Below, piece after piece: positions 1 through 6,115 of a DNA stretch of 11,244 nt. The stretch is from the NCBI GenBank assembly GCA_035656335.1, contig DASRSS010000291.1, positions 1 to 11,244 on the forward strand. The letters run 5' to 3'. Source of the DNA: DASRSS01 sp035656335. Lineage in GTDB: Bacteria > Actinomycetota > Actinomycetes > Mycobacteriales > Jatrophihabitantaceae. The translations under genes and the position numbers were made by a program. The first letter of the stretch is position 1. Every line of letters starts with the position of its first letter. The notes below the pieces were generated by a model. It did not search any database. It saw only the letters and a list, made by a program, of their open reading frames with translations, and was not told the DNA's origin.

Positions 1-897
1 GACTCGCTGGCCGGCCAGGTGGTCCGCACCGGCCGGCCGATCCTGTCCGCCCATCCCGGCAAGCTGCTGCTCGGCGTCCAACTCGACACCGCACGCATCG
101 GTCCGCTGATCGCGGTACCGCTCGACGCGGGCAACACGGTCATCGGCGCGTTGTGCGTCGCGCGCACCGCCGGCTCCCCGGCGTTCACCCCTTCCGACGT
201 GGACATGCTCGCCGGCTTCGCGAATCATGCCGCGATCGCGATGGCCCTGGCCCGGGGACGTGCCGACGAGCAGTTGCTGCGCACGGTCGACGATCACGAT
301 CGGATCGCCGGAGACCTGCACGATCACGTGATCCAGCAGTTGTTCGCGGTCGGCATGACACTGCACTCGGTGGCTGCCGGGCTGGGCGACGAACGGCAGT
401 CGGCCCGGCTCACCGCTCAGGTCGACACGCTGGACGCCACCATCGCCCAGATCCGAGCGAGCATCTACGCGCTGCACCAGCCGCAGGGCCACGCCGTGCC
501 GCTGCGCGGCAGGTTGGTCGAGATCGCCGCGGCGGCCGCGGACGCGCTCGGCTTCGAGGCGGGCCTGCGCCTGAAAGGGCCGATCGATTCGCTTCCGCCG
601 GAGCTGGCCGACGACGTCGCGGCAGTGACCCGTGAGGCGCTGTCGAACTGCGCACGCCACGCGCACGCGACGCAGGTGGACGTGACGATCACCGCGACTG
701 CGGAGGCGGTGACCATCGAGGTCGGCGACGACGGCCGCGGCATCGGTTCGCCCCAGCGCTCGAGCGGTCTGAGCAACATGCGGCGGCGGGCCGAGAAGCA
801 CGCTGGCGCGTTGACGTTGGGTCCTCGGGAGGGGCGCGACGGTCAGCAGCTCGGGACGCAGCTGGTCTGGACGGCGCGGGTGACAGCCAGCGCATAG
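1..897 (+). CDS. DosS/DevS-like sensor histidine kinase, 3' part
   Basis: C-terminal 298 residues of a two-component sensor kinase; the reading frame is open to the first base, so the N-terminus lies outside the window. The first ~85 residues look like the end of a GAF domain. A HisKA_3 dimerisation/phosphoacceptor segment follows, with the motif DLHDHVIQQLF and the likely phosphorylated histidine at about residue 107 of the visible part. The HATPase domain has an N-box (REALSNCARHAHA), a G1 box (DDGRGIG, about 243-249) and a GLSNMRRRAE segment. This order and these motifs are those of the NarL-partner kinase class, and closely resemble DosS/DosT of Mycobacterium. The haem-binding GAF domain, if present, would lie upstream, so the signal cannot be judged. 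The likely partner is the DosR-like regulator at 5425, which is 4.5 kb away rather than adjacent. The gene converges with the PPOX gene, 16 bases between stops. Confidence 0.9.
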   Translation, partial: DSLAGQVVRTGRPILSAHPGKLLLGVQLDTARIGPLIAVPLDAGNTVIGALCVARTAGSPAFTPSDVDMLAGFANHAAIAMALARGRADEQLLRTVDDHDRIAGDLHDHVIQQLFAVGMTLHSVAAGLGDERQSARLTAQVDTLDATIAQIRASIYALHQPQGHAVPLRGRLVEIAAAAADALGFEAGLRLKGPIDSLPPELADDVAAVTREALSNCARHAHATQVDVTITATAEAVTIEVGDDGRGIGSPQRSSGLSNMRRRAEKHAGALTLGPREGRDGQQLGTQLVWTARVTASA

Positions 898-913
898 GTC
901 CCCGATCGCCGCG

Positions 914-1366
914 CTAGGGCACGATCGCGACGATTCGGCGGCCGGAGATGCGTTGGATCTCGATGCGCACGTAGCGCGCGAACGGAAGGCTCCACCAGCT
1001 GTCCAGCCCGATCGCGTCCAGCTCGGCGATCTCGGCCTCGTCGTCCACGACGCGGGACATGCCGACCGCGAGCACGCTCCATCCGCTGCGGCGAGCGTGA
1101 TCGATCTCGTCGACCTCGAAGCCGACCACCGTGTGTGCGACCGCCGCGGACATCTTGGTGCCGGGCGCGGTGCGGAAGACGACGTCGCCGCCGTGCACGA
1201 CGAAGTTGACCGGGAAGGCCGCGGGCATCGCGTCCAACGAGACCAGCACTCGTCCCACCCGACTGGAGGCGAGCAGAACTCGACAGTCCTGCTCCGAGAG
1301 CGCCGTCAGTCCCGGCGGGGCTTCAGCTGCTTCAGCGCGGTCGCTGGGTTGAGACACGTCCACCAC
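914..1366 (-). CDS. PPOX-fold (pyridoxamine 5'-phosphate oxidase-like) protein 1
   Basis: A 150-residue protein of the Pyridox_ox_2 type, a small split-barrel fold that binds FMN or related cofactors. The core runs from about residue 20 (LSEQDCRVLLASSRVGRVLV) through PAAFPVNFVV and FRTAPGTKM to GWSVLAVGMSRVV, ending in RISGRRIVAI. These are the usual strand motifs of the family; cofactor and substrate cannot be read from the sequence. It is clearly paralogous to the protein at 7939-8391 (shared VGRV, PVNF, R-T-G/P-T-K, GWSV, YV, SGR pattern). M. tuberculosis has a PPOX-like protein (Rv0080) in its DosR regulon. A DosR-box-like repeat lies at 1395-1408, between this gene and dsrE, so it may have its own promoter. 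The start is uncertain: GTG codons occur at 1366, 1363 and 1357, with GATGAGG just upstream. Confidence 0.88.
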   Translation of the reverse strand: MVDVSQPSDRAEAAEAPPGLTALSEQDCRVLLASSRVGRVLVSLDAMPAAFPVNFVVHGGDVVFRTAPGTKMSAAVAHTVVGFEVDEIDHARRSGWSVLAVGMSRVVDDEAEIAELDAIGLDSWWSLPFARYVRIEIQRISGRRIVAIVP

Positions 1367-1394
1367 CTCATCACGGTTGGACGAACTGCGCCAA

Positions 1395-1408
1395 GGGACC
1401 TTGGTCCC
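1395..1408 (-). promoter_or_regulatory. DosR-box-like inverted repeat upstream of PPOX protein 1
   Basis: GGGACCTTGGTCCC: two perfect 6-base arms around TT, the most symmetrical copy in the window, in the 51-base gap between the dsrE stop and the PPOX start. It has the same length and arms as the mycobacterial DosR core GGGACTWWAGTCCC. The -10 is less clear here than at the other boxes: TGAGGT at 1370-1365 has the right spacing but lacks the usual A at position 2, and AACCGT at 1378-1373 would make GTG 1366 leaderless. Confidence 0.7.
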
Positions 1409-1417
1409 GGTGGCGGC

Positions 1418-1885
1418 TCAGGTAAAGATGATCTCACCGCCGGCCGAGATGCCGTAGAACTCGCCGACGGTGATGATGTCCTTCACCTGGTCGAGCAGGT
1501 CGTCCTCGGTGAGGCCGAACAGGTCGCACGACGCCTTGCAGCCGTAGAGGCCCGCGCCCGTGTCGGAGATCATCTCGAGAAACTCGGGGATCGGCGGGAT
1601 GTCGAGCTTGTTCATCTTGCGGGTGAAGTAGCTGGTCAGCACGGCAGACACCCCCGGGAGACTGCCGAGCAGGCTGGGTAGGTGCAGGCCCGGATTGCCG
1701 ACGGTCGCCACCTTCAGGTGGCGGTAGCGCCGCTTGCTGATCGCGTCCAGGCCGAAGAACGTGAAGAACAGGTTCGCATCGATGCCCTCGGCGCGCGCGC
1801 CGTTGGCCATGATCAAACCCGGGTACACGCCCTCGAGCGAGCCCTTGGAGATGACGATCGAGACCCTCTCGACGGCGTCGCTCAT
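1418..1885 (-). CDS. DsrE/DsrF-family sulfur-carrier-like protein
   Basis: A 155-residue cytoplasmic protein of the DsrE/DsrF-like family, small proteins that carry or hand on sulfane sulfur on a conserved cysteine. It begins with the family's strand-loop (VSIVISKGSLEGVYPGL, residues 8-24). FFTFFGLDAI follows, then an LYGCKASCDLFGL segment with Cys116 and Cys120. Cys116 sits where DsrE-type proteins place the active cysteine; Cys120 makes a C-x3-C pair that could form a disulfide or polysulfide. The ATG at 1885 is preceded by a strong AGGAGG ribosome site, so the longer open frame upstream is not used. It lies 17 bases after tusE in the same direction, in a sulfide-oxidase/TusE/DsrE operon, which implies a sulfur-transfer role. 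Acceptor unknown. Confidence 0.9.
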   Translation of the reverse strand: MSDAVERVSIVISKGSLEGVYPGLIMANGARAEGIDANLFFTFFGLDAISKRRYRHLKVATVGNPGLHLPSLLGSLPGVSAVLTSYFTRKMNKLDIPPIPEFLEMISDTGAGLYGCKASCDLFGLTEDDLLDQVKDIITVGEFYGISAGGEIIFT

Positions 1886-1902
1886 GACACGCCTCCTGTC
1901 TG

Positions 1903-2220
1903 TCAGATGCAGCCACGTGGTTTCGGGATGCCGGCGATACGCGCGGCGAGCTTGGCCGGTCCCTTGGGGAACAGCTCGTAGAGTTCCTTGATCGGGATTC
2001 CGGACGCCTTGGCGAGCGCTCGCACGCTGGGGCCCGCGCCCGTCTGCTCGTACTGGGCGCGCATGAACCTGACGACGCGCCACTGCCGCTCGTTCAGCTC
2101 GCCGAGACCGGCCGCCCGAGCGATCTCCGGCGCCAGCTGCTCGGTCCACTGCGAGGGGTCGGTGAAGAAGCCCTCGTCGTCAACGGCAATCTCGTGCGCT
2201 GCGTATGTGGCGGTCGGCAT
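1903..2220 (-). CDS. tusE: TusE/DsrC-family sulfurtransfer protein with one C-terminal cysteine
   Basis: A 105-residue protein of the TusE/DsrC/RspA family. Visible family marks are DEGFFTDPSQWTEQLAPEIA (residues 15-34), LNERQWRVVRFMR (42-54), and the C-terminal arm LFPKGPAKLAARIAGIPKPR followed by GCI. The penultimate Cys104 (CysA of DsrC) is present. The second cysteine of true DsrC (CysB, 11 residues earlier) is replaced by Ala93, so it cannot form the intramolecular CysA-CysB bridge of the dissimilatory sulfite reductase cycle. It is therefore more like TusE, which relays sulfur from one cysteine. No DsrAB genes are in view. ATG at 2220 follows GAAGGGG in the end of the flavoprotein gene; only four bases separate the two genes, so they are co-transcribed and probably translationally coupled. 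Confidence 0.9.
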   Translation of the reverse strand: MPTATYAAHEIAVDDEGFFTDPSQWTEQLAPEIARAAGLGELNERQWRVVRFMRAQYEQTGAGPSVRALAKASGIPIKELYELFPKGPAKLAARIAGIPKPRGCI

Positions 2221-2224
2221 GTGA

Positions 2225-3535
2225 TCACCCCTTCGTGTTGCCCGCGCCGATCGAGCTGGCGGCACGGGGGGACGAGTTCCGCTTGCCACGAACCGGCATG
2301 GCGGAGCCGAGCCCGGGTAGGTCGTGGCCGGGCAACAGCACGTGCCAGTAGAGCGGCTGGAACAGCAGCTTTCCCAGGTGGTTGAGCCGTGCCTCCCGCA
2401 GCAGGGGCATGCCGACCGAGTTCGGGTACCGACCCGGTTGTGGCTCGGTGTCGTAGTTGAAGTCGATCAGGAGTGCCTTGCCGGCGCCGGTCTCGACAAA
2501 GCAGTTCGTGTGCCCGTCGAAGCGGGCCGTCAGCGGTTCGCCCGCCAGCAGCCGCCGGATGTTCTCGACGAGGACCTCGCCCTCGAAGTGCGCCACCGAG
2601 CCGGCCTTGGACGCGGGCAGCGCGGCCGCATCGCCGATCGCGAAGACGCGCTCGTCCACCGTCGACTGCAGCGTGTGCGGGTCGACGGTGACGAATCCCA
2701 GCTCGTCGCCCAAGCCCGCCGAGTCGGTCACGAAGTCGGCACCGTTGTGCAGCGGAACGACGACCGCGAGGTCGAAACGCAGCTCGCGCCCATCGAAGGA
2801 AGTCAGGGTGTTCCGCGAGCCGTCCACCGTCCCAGTGCTGAAATCCGTCACCAGCTCGATGTCCTTGCGCTGCAACAGCCCCGCTAGCTCCTTCGCGGCG
2901 ACCGGTTTGGTGAAGGCGGCGTCGAGCGGCGTGGCGTACGTCAGCCGAACGCGGTCGCGAATGCCGCGGTGCCGGAAGTAGGAGTCGGCGAGGAAGCAGA
3001 ACTCCAGCGGCGCCACCGGGCACTTGATCGGTAGGTCGACGATGTTCACGATGACGTGGCCGCCGTCGAACGCGTCCAACCGGCGCGCCAGGGCTTGTGC
3101 GCCGTCCAGCGAGTAGAACGTGTGCACGTCCTTGCCGGCGGCGAGCGCGGCTGCCAGCCCCTCGGTCTCGTCGGGCACGAGGACCGCGCCGGTCGCGATG
3201 ACCAGCACGTCGTAGCCGATGGGAGGGTGAGTCGCCAGGTGCACCATGCGGGCGGGAAGGTCGACCCGGTCGACGCGCGATTGGACGAACTCAATACCGC
3301 CGCGCAGTTGGTCCGCGCGCGGACGGGTCAGTTCGGCGGCTCGGCGGTGTCCGAACGGAACGAACAGCAGGCCGGGTTGATAGACGTGCCGGTCGCCCTG
3401 GTCGACGACGGTGACGCGCGCGCTCGCCCCGAGGCTTCGCCGGAGGCGGTTGGCCGCGAGGGTTCCGCCCGTCCCGCCGCCCAGGACGACGATCCGCGCA
3501 GACGCGCTCTCGCCGTTGATGCTGTCGTGGGCCAT
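2225..3535 (-). CDS. Sulfide:quinone oxidoreductase-like FAD flavoprotein
   Basis: A 436-residue pyridine-nucleotide-disulfide-oxidoreductase-fold flavoprotein, most like sulfide:quinone oxidoreductase (SQR), which oxidises sulfide to sulfane sulfur and passes electrons to quinone at the membrane. The FAD-binding Rossmann motif IVVLGGGTGGTLAANRL is at residues 15-31, the second FAD motif VFAIGDAAALP at 297-307. Cys172 (PIKCPVAPLEF) and Cys345 (GHTNCFVETG) match the two conserved redox cysteines expected of SQR-type enzymes; Cys180 is an extra. The C-terminal segment LLFQPLYWHVLLPG could be the amphipathic membrane anchor. It is first in a tight sulfur operon (tusE 4 bases on). ATG 3535 is chosen over an in-frame TTG at 3541 because a NANNNT hexamer (3547-3542) and a DosR-like box fit a leaderless transcript beginning at 3535; no good ribosome site is visible. 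Polysulfide production or another quinone reductase activity are alternatives. Confidence 0.88.
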   Translation of the reverse strand: MAHDSINGESASARIVVLGGGTGGTLAANRLRRSLGASARVTVVDQGDRHVYQPGLLFVPFGHRRAAELTRPRADQLRGGIEFVQSRVDRVDLPARMVHLATHPPIGYDVLVIATGAVLVPDETEGLAAALAAGKDVHTFYSLDGAQALARRLDAFDGGHVIVNIVDLPIKCPVAPLEFCFLADSYFRHRGIRDRVRLTYATPLDAAFTKPVAAKELAGLLQRKDIELVTDFSTGTVDGSRNTLTSFDGRELRFDLAVVVPLHNGADFVTDSAGLGDELGFVTVDPHTLQSTVDERVFAIGDAAALPASKAGSVAHFEGEVLVENIRRLLAGEPLTARFDGHTNCFVETGAGKALLIDFNYDTEPQPGRYPNSVGMPLLREARLNHLGKLLFQPLYWHVLLPGHDLPGLGSAMPVRGKRNSSPRAASSIGAGNTKG

Positions 3536-3541
3536 ACGCAA

Positions 3542-3584
3542 ATCGTGCCGAGCGTGACCGGCGGCGGACAGGGTCGACGGTCCC
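3542..3584 (-). promoter_or_regulatory. Predicted DosR-type promoter of the SQR-tusE-dsrE operon
   Basis: GGGTCGACGGTCCC at 3571-3584 (its reverse strand reads GGGACCGTCGACCC) has DosR-box arms and is centred 42.5 bases before the ATG at 3535. A -10-like hexamer CACGAT occupies 3547-3542, exactly -12 to -7 if the transcript starts at the ATG. The box touches the last base of the upstream USP stop codon. The promoter is inferred from sequence and spacing only. Confidence 0.6.
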
Positions 3585-4537
3585 TACTTCCGGCCCGCCG
3601 CGGCCGGCGTCTTCGCGGGAACATTCGCAGGCGCCTGGACGGGCACGACAGCGAGCGGGCAGCGGGCGTGATGCGCGACGGCCGAGGACACCGCGCCGAG
3701 TGCGGGCGGATAGAAGCGCCCGGAGTGACGGTGCCCGATCACCAGCAGGTCGCGCGGATGGCAGGCGCGGGTCAGCCGCGCGGCGACACCGCCGATGCGC
3801 ACCCGAGCGGTCACCCGCACGCGTGGATGCGCGGCGCGCGCGGGCGCGAGCGCATGCAGCAGTTGTGCCCGCTCGTAGTCCTCACGGTCCGCCGAGTAGT
3901 CGGCGCCCACCGTGTCGTCGTGCCGGAGCGCTATGGGGGAGTCGGGCGGCTCCCAGGTGCGGATCGCGATCAGCGGGACGCCGTGGAGCTCGGCCTCGGC
4001 GAACGCGAACTCGACGACCTCGCTCGTGTCTCGGGACCCGCCGACCCCCACGACCACGCGGTCCACGGGCGCGCCGCCGGCGCCACGTCCCGCACCCGCG
4101 TCACCAGCCTGGTCGACGATGACGACGGGGCAGCTGGCGTGGGTGGCGAGCCGGTAGCTCACCGAGCCCAGCAGCAGCCGCGATATCGCGCCGGCACCAC
4201 GCGATCCGACGACCGCCAGGGACGCGTCGTCGCACTCGGCCAGCAACGTCTGCACGACCGAACCGGTCATCGCGCGCGCTCGTACTGGCACGGTCGGCGC
4301 GATCTCACGCACGAACGCGCGGGCGTCGGCGACGACGCGTTCACCGCTGTCCTGCAGAGCAGTGGTCGCGCCGACCGTCGAGGCCCAGAAGTAGCCGTAC
4401 CCCGGCAGGTACTCGACCACGTGCACGACCCGCAGACCGCGTGCGCTCACCTGGGCCTCTCGCGAGGCCCAGGTGAGCGCTGCAGTGCCTTCCGCCGATC
4501 CGTCGATCGCAACCAGGATGTCCGCCGTGGGGTTCAC
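3584..4537 (-). CDS. Universal stress protein, tandem USP domains
   Basis: A 317-residue protein with two UspA domains, as in the tandem USPs of the mycobacterial DosR regulon. Domain 1 (about 5-142) starts with ILVAIDGSAEG and has an intact ATP-binding signature G-2x-G-9x-GS at residues 111-125 (GSRGAGAISRLLLGS). Domain 2 (about 158-300) starts with VVVGVGGSRD, but its signature is altered (GHRHSGRFYPPALGAVS: His in place of the second Gly), so it may not bind ATP the same way. An Ala/Pro/Lys-rich tail (301-317) ends the protein. The GTG at 4537 is favoured over longer starts because GAAGGGA sits seven bases upstream and the USP fold begins at once. The membrane-protein gene ends 58 bases upstream with no DosR-like box between, so the two are probably one transcript. 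Confidence 0.92.
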   Translation of the reverse strand: MNPTADILVAIDGSAEGTAALTWASREAQVSARGLRVVHVVEYLPGYGYFWASTVGATTALQDSGERVVADARAFVREIAPTVPVRARAMTGSVVQTLLAECDDASLAVVGSRGAGAISRLLLGSVSYRLATHASCPVVIVDQAGDAGAGRGAGGAPVDRVVVGVGGSRDTSEVVEFAFAEAELHGVPLIAIRTWEPPDSPIALRHDDTVGADYSADREDYERAQLLHALAPARAAHPRVRVTARVRIGGVAARLTRACHPRDLLVIGHRHSGRFYPPALGAVSSAVAHHARCPLAVVPVQAPANVPAKTPAAAGRK

Positions 4538-4595
4538 TGCTGTATCCCTTCGCGTCGTCGGGTGGTCGTCGGGCCGTGGCAACCGAGATGTCGCG

Positions 4596-5183
4596 TCAGA
4601 CCCGCGTCGGAGTCGGCGCGTCCGTGGCGTGGCCGGTGAGGATCTCACTCGTCGGTGGGGTTCGGCGCGCGTGCCACAGTCCGAGCCCGCCGAGCACCAG
4701 CATCACGGCGGCGGCGACGAAGGAGCAGATCGCAGCGATGCCGGCGATCGTGCCCATCGTGCCGAACGCGTACGCGTTGAGCAGCAGGCCGCGCAGCGTC
4801 TCGCCCTTGAACATCGTCTCGACGGTGCCGGCCAGCTTGGTGTTGGTCGGGTCGGCCTGCGCCTGTGCGGACAGCTGTGCGTACGTCTGGCCGCCGCCGA
4901 TCTCCTTCAGGTGGTTGGCGATGAAGTGGTCGGCGTAGGTCTCGGCCTGTGCGCCGGACGTCAACTGCTCTCCGGCGTACTTCTTCATCGCGGCGAACTC
5001 GGGCGCCTGGATGGCCGGGCTGTCCTTGGCCGGGAAGAAGATCTTCTGGGCCGCGAGCTGGGTGTGCACCTCGTGGTCGACGAAGTGGTTGGCCCAGGTG
5101 AGCAACGATCCGGCGACGACGAGGACTGCCGCGAGGAACAGCCCGACCGTGCTGACCAGAACGTCGAACGTTCTGCGCTTCAT
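4596..5183 (-). CDS. Two-TM membrane protein of unknown function
   Basis: A 195-residue protein with a hydrophobic segment at about 9-30 and another at about 143-170. They flank a hydrophilic loop of roughly 110 residues (31-142), predicted to lie outside the membrane, and a short Thr/Pro-rich cytoplasmic tail (171-195). The loop has a recognisable actinobacterial pattern (THTQLAAQKIFFP-like start at 37-51, YADHFIANHLKEI at 83-95, FKGETLRGLLLNAYAF at 125-140). I have the impression that homologues are sometimes labelled aromatic-ring-opening dioxygenase LigA; nothing here shows enzyme residues, so I do not adopt that name. ATG 5183 has a strong AAGGAG site. It is first in a run that continues into the tandem USP, under a DosR-like box at 5288-5301, which suggests a stress-related membrane role. 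Confidence 0.85.
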   Translation of the reverse strand: MKRRTFDVLVSTVGLFLAAVLVVAGSLLTWANHFVDHEVHTQLAAQKIFFPAKDSPAIQAPEFAAMKKYAGEQLTSGAQAETYADHFIANHLKEIGGGQTYAQLSAQAQADPTNTKLAGTVETMFKGETLRGLLLNAYAFGTMGTIAGIAAICSFVAAAVMLVLGGLGLWHARRTPPTSEILTGHATDAPTPTRV

Positions 5184-5257
5184 GAGAACTCCTTAGTCCT
5201 GCGACTGACGAGGTTTGCGTCCCTCGCCGCTCTCGATGGCGGGATTGCCACAGGAAC

Positions 5258-5301
5258 AGGATCGACGCGAGACGGCGCCCTGCGATCGGGCAGAAGGTCC
5301 C
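5258..5301 (-). promoter_or_regulatory. Predicted DosR-type promoter of the membrane protein-USP operon
   Basis: The box GGGCAGAAGGTCCC (5288-5301) reads GGGACCTTCTGCCC on the coding strand. The hexamer GATCCT at 5263-5258 is where a -10 would sit if the transcript began near 5251, with the box centre 43.5 bases upstream and a 68-base leader to the ATG. It is nearly the same sequence as the box at 8903-8916. Confidence 0.55.
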
Positions 5302-5309
5302 GCTTCGAC

Positions 5310-5323
5310 AGGGCAGAGGCCCT
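5310..5323. repeat. Short inverted repeat between the two divergent DosR-like boxes
   Basis: AGGGC-AGAG-GCCCT: two perfect 5-base arms with a 4-base centre. Its GGG and CCC are six bases apart rather than eight, so it is not a standard DosR box. It sits between the boxes at 5288 and 5337 and could be a weak third site or a small hairpin. Function unknown. Confidence 0.4.
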
Positions 5324-5336
5324 CAATTAGCGATAC

Positions 5337-5379
5337 GGGACCTTCGGCCCTGCGAGGCTGGGCCTTTGCCCGCGATAGT
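5337..5379 (+). promoter_or_regulatory. Predicted autoregulated DosR-type promoter of dosR
   Basis: The box GGGACCTTCGGCCC (5337-5350) is followed by GATAGT at 5374-5379, the best -10-like hexamer in the window. This puts the transcript start near 5386 with the box centre 42.5 bases upstream, a spacing typical of direct activation at the -35. It implies positive autoregulation, as known for dosR in Mycobacterium. The start would lie 39 bases before GTG 5425 and 9 bases before ATG 5395. Confidence 0.6.
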
Positions 5380-5424
5380 GGAAGACGAAGGCCGATGTCG
5401 GCCCTGGCCAGGAAGGAAGCGGTC

Positions 5425-6099
5425 GTGACCGAGACCCGGACGCAGACGGAACCAGTACGGGTGTTTCTGCTCGATGATCATGAACTCGTGCGCCGTGGGG
5501 TCCGCGACATGCTCGAGGCCGAAGGCACCGTGGTCGTCGTGGGGGAGGCCGCGACCGCAGCCGAGGCCCTGGCGCGCATACCGGCAGTACGTCCGCAGGT
5601 TGCCGTTCTCGACGTGCGCCTGCCCGACGGGGACGGTGTCGCGGTATGTCGCGAGGTGCGCTCGCGACTGCCGGAGACGGCCTGCTTGATGCTGACCTCG
5701 TTCGGCGACGACGACGCGCTGATGGACGCGATCCTCGCCGGCGCCGCTGGCTACGTCCTGAAGCAGATCCGGGGCAACGACCTGCTGCACGCGGTGCACA
5801 CGATCGCGGGCGGCGGTTCGCTGCTGGACCCGGGGGCGACCGCTCGGATGATGCAGCGGCTGCGCGAACAGGCCGAGGCGAAGGATCCGCTGGGGGCGCT
5901 CTCGCCGCAGGAGCGCCGGGTGCTCGAGCTGATCGGCGAGGGGCTGACGAACCGTCAGATCGGCGAGCAAATGTACCTGGCCGAGAAGACGATCAAGAAC
6001 TACGTGTCGGCGCTACTGGCCAAGCTCGGCCTCGAGCGGCGCACCCAGGCGGCCGTGCTGGCGACCGAGTTGCGGACACCGCAGCCGCGGAAGTACTGA
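5425..6099 (+). CDS. dosR: DosR/DevR-like NarL-family response regulator
   Basis: A 224-residue response regulator, close in length and wording to M. tuberculosis DosR. The receiver domain (about 11-130) has the acidic pair Asp17-Asp18, the phosphoacceptor Asp63 in VAVLDVRLPDGDG, Thr91 (LTSF) and Lys113 (YVLKQI). A linker containing DPLGALSPQE leads to the LuxR-type helix-turn-helix with GLTNRQIGEQMYLAEKTIKN and LLAKLGLERRTQAAV. The recognition helix keeps the Lys, Lys and Asn (AEKTIKN) that contact DNA in DosR, consistent with the GGGAC/GTCCC boxes throughout the window. GTG 5425 is chosen because AGGAAGGA precedes it at proper spacing and DosR proteins begin just before the VFLLDDHE strand; ATG 5395 is an alternative adding ten residues. 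The likely kinase is the one at 1-897. It converges with the membrane gene ending at 6106. Confidence 0.93.
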   Translation: MTETRTQTEPVRVFLLDDHELVRRGVRDMLEAEGTVVVVGEAATAAEALARIPAVRPQVAVLDVRLPDGDGVAVCREVRSRLPETACLMLTSFGDDDALMDAILAGAAGYVLKQIRGNDLLHAVHTIAGGGSLLDPGATARMMQRLREQAEAKDPLGALSPQERRVLELIGEGLTNRQIGEQMYLAEKTIKNYVSALLAKLGLERRTQAAVLATELRTPQPRKY

Positions 6100-6115
6100 C
6101 CCACGTCAGCTTCCG
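6088..6115. terminator. Candidate bidirectional terminator hairpin between convergent genes
   Basis: CGGAAG-TA-CTGAC, loop CCAC, GTCAGCTTCCG: an 11-bp stem with a two-base TA bulge on one side and a 4-base loop. It covers both the dosR stop (6097-6099) and the opposing stop (6106-6108), six bases apart. There is no U-tract, which is common for actinobacterial hairpins. Termination activity is inferred. Confidence 0.6.

Noticed and set aside
903..927. CGATCG repeated 13 bases apart between the kinase and PPOX stops, as a terminator
   Set aside because: CGATCG is itself palindromic and common in this DNA; a 6-bp stem with a 13-base loop and no other pairing is weak.
953..1681. Plus-strand open frame opposite PPOX protein 1 and the dsrE-like gene
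   Set aside because: It crosses two well-supported genes and their intergenic box; product has no family features.
1886..2149. Upstream extension of the dsrE-like frame
   Set aside because: It overlaps tusE in another frame; ATG 1885 has a strong AGGAGG and the family fold begins there.
3056..4639. Long plus-strand open frame (527 codons) opposite the USP and SQR-like genes
   Set aside because: It is antisense to two genes with clear family motifs; its product is Arg/Gly/Asp-rich without recognisable domains, the usual by-product of GC-rich coding DNA.
5215..5424. Extended N-terminus for the DosR-like regulator (start at 5215)
   Set aside because: It would run through the divergent promoter with both boxes; the added residues look random, and DosR proteins begin just before the first receiver strand.
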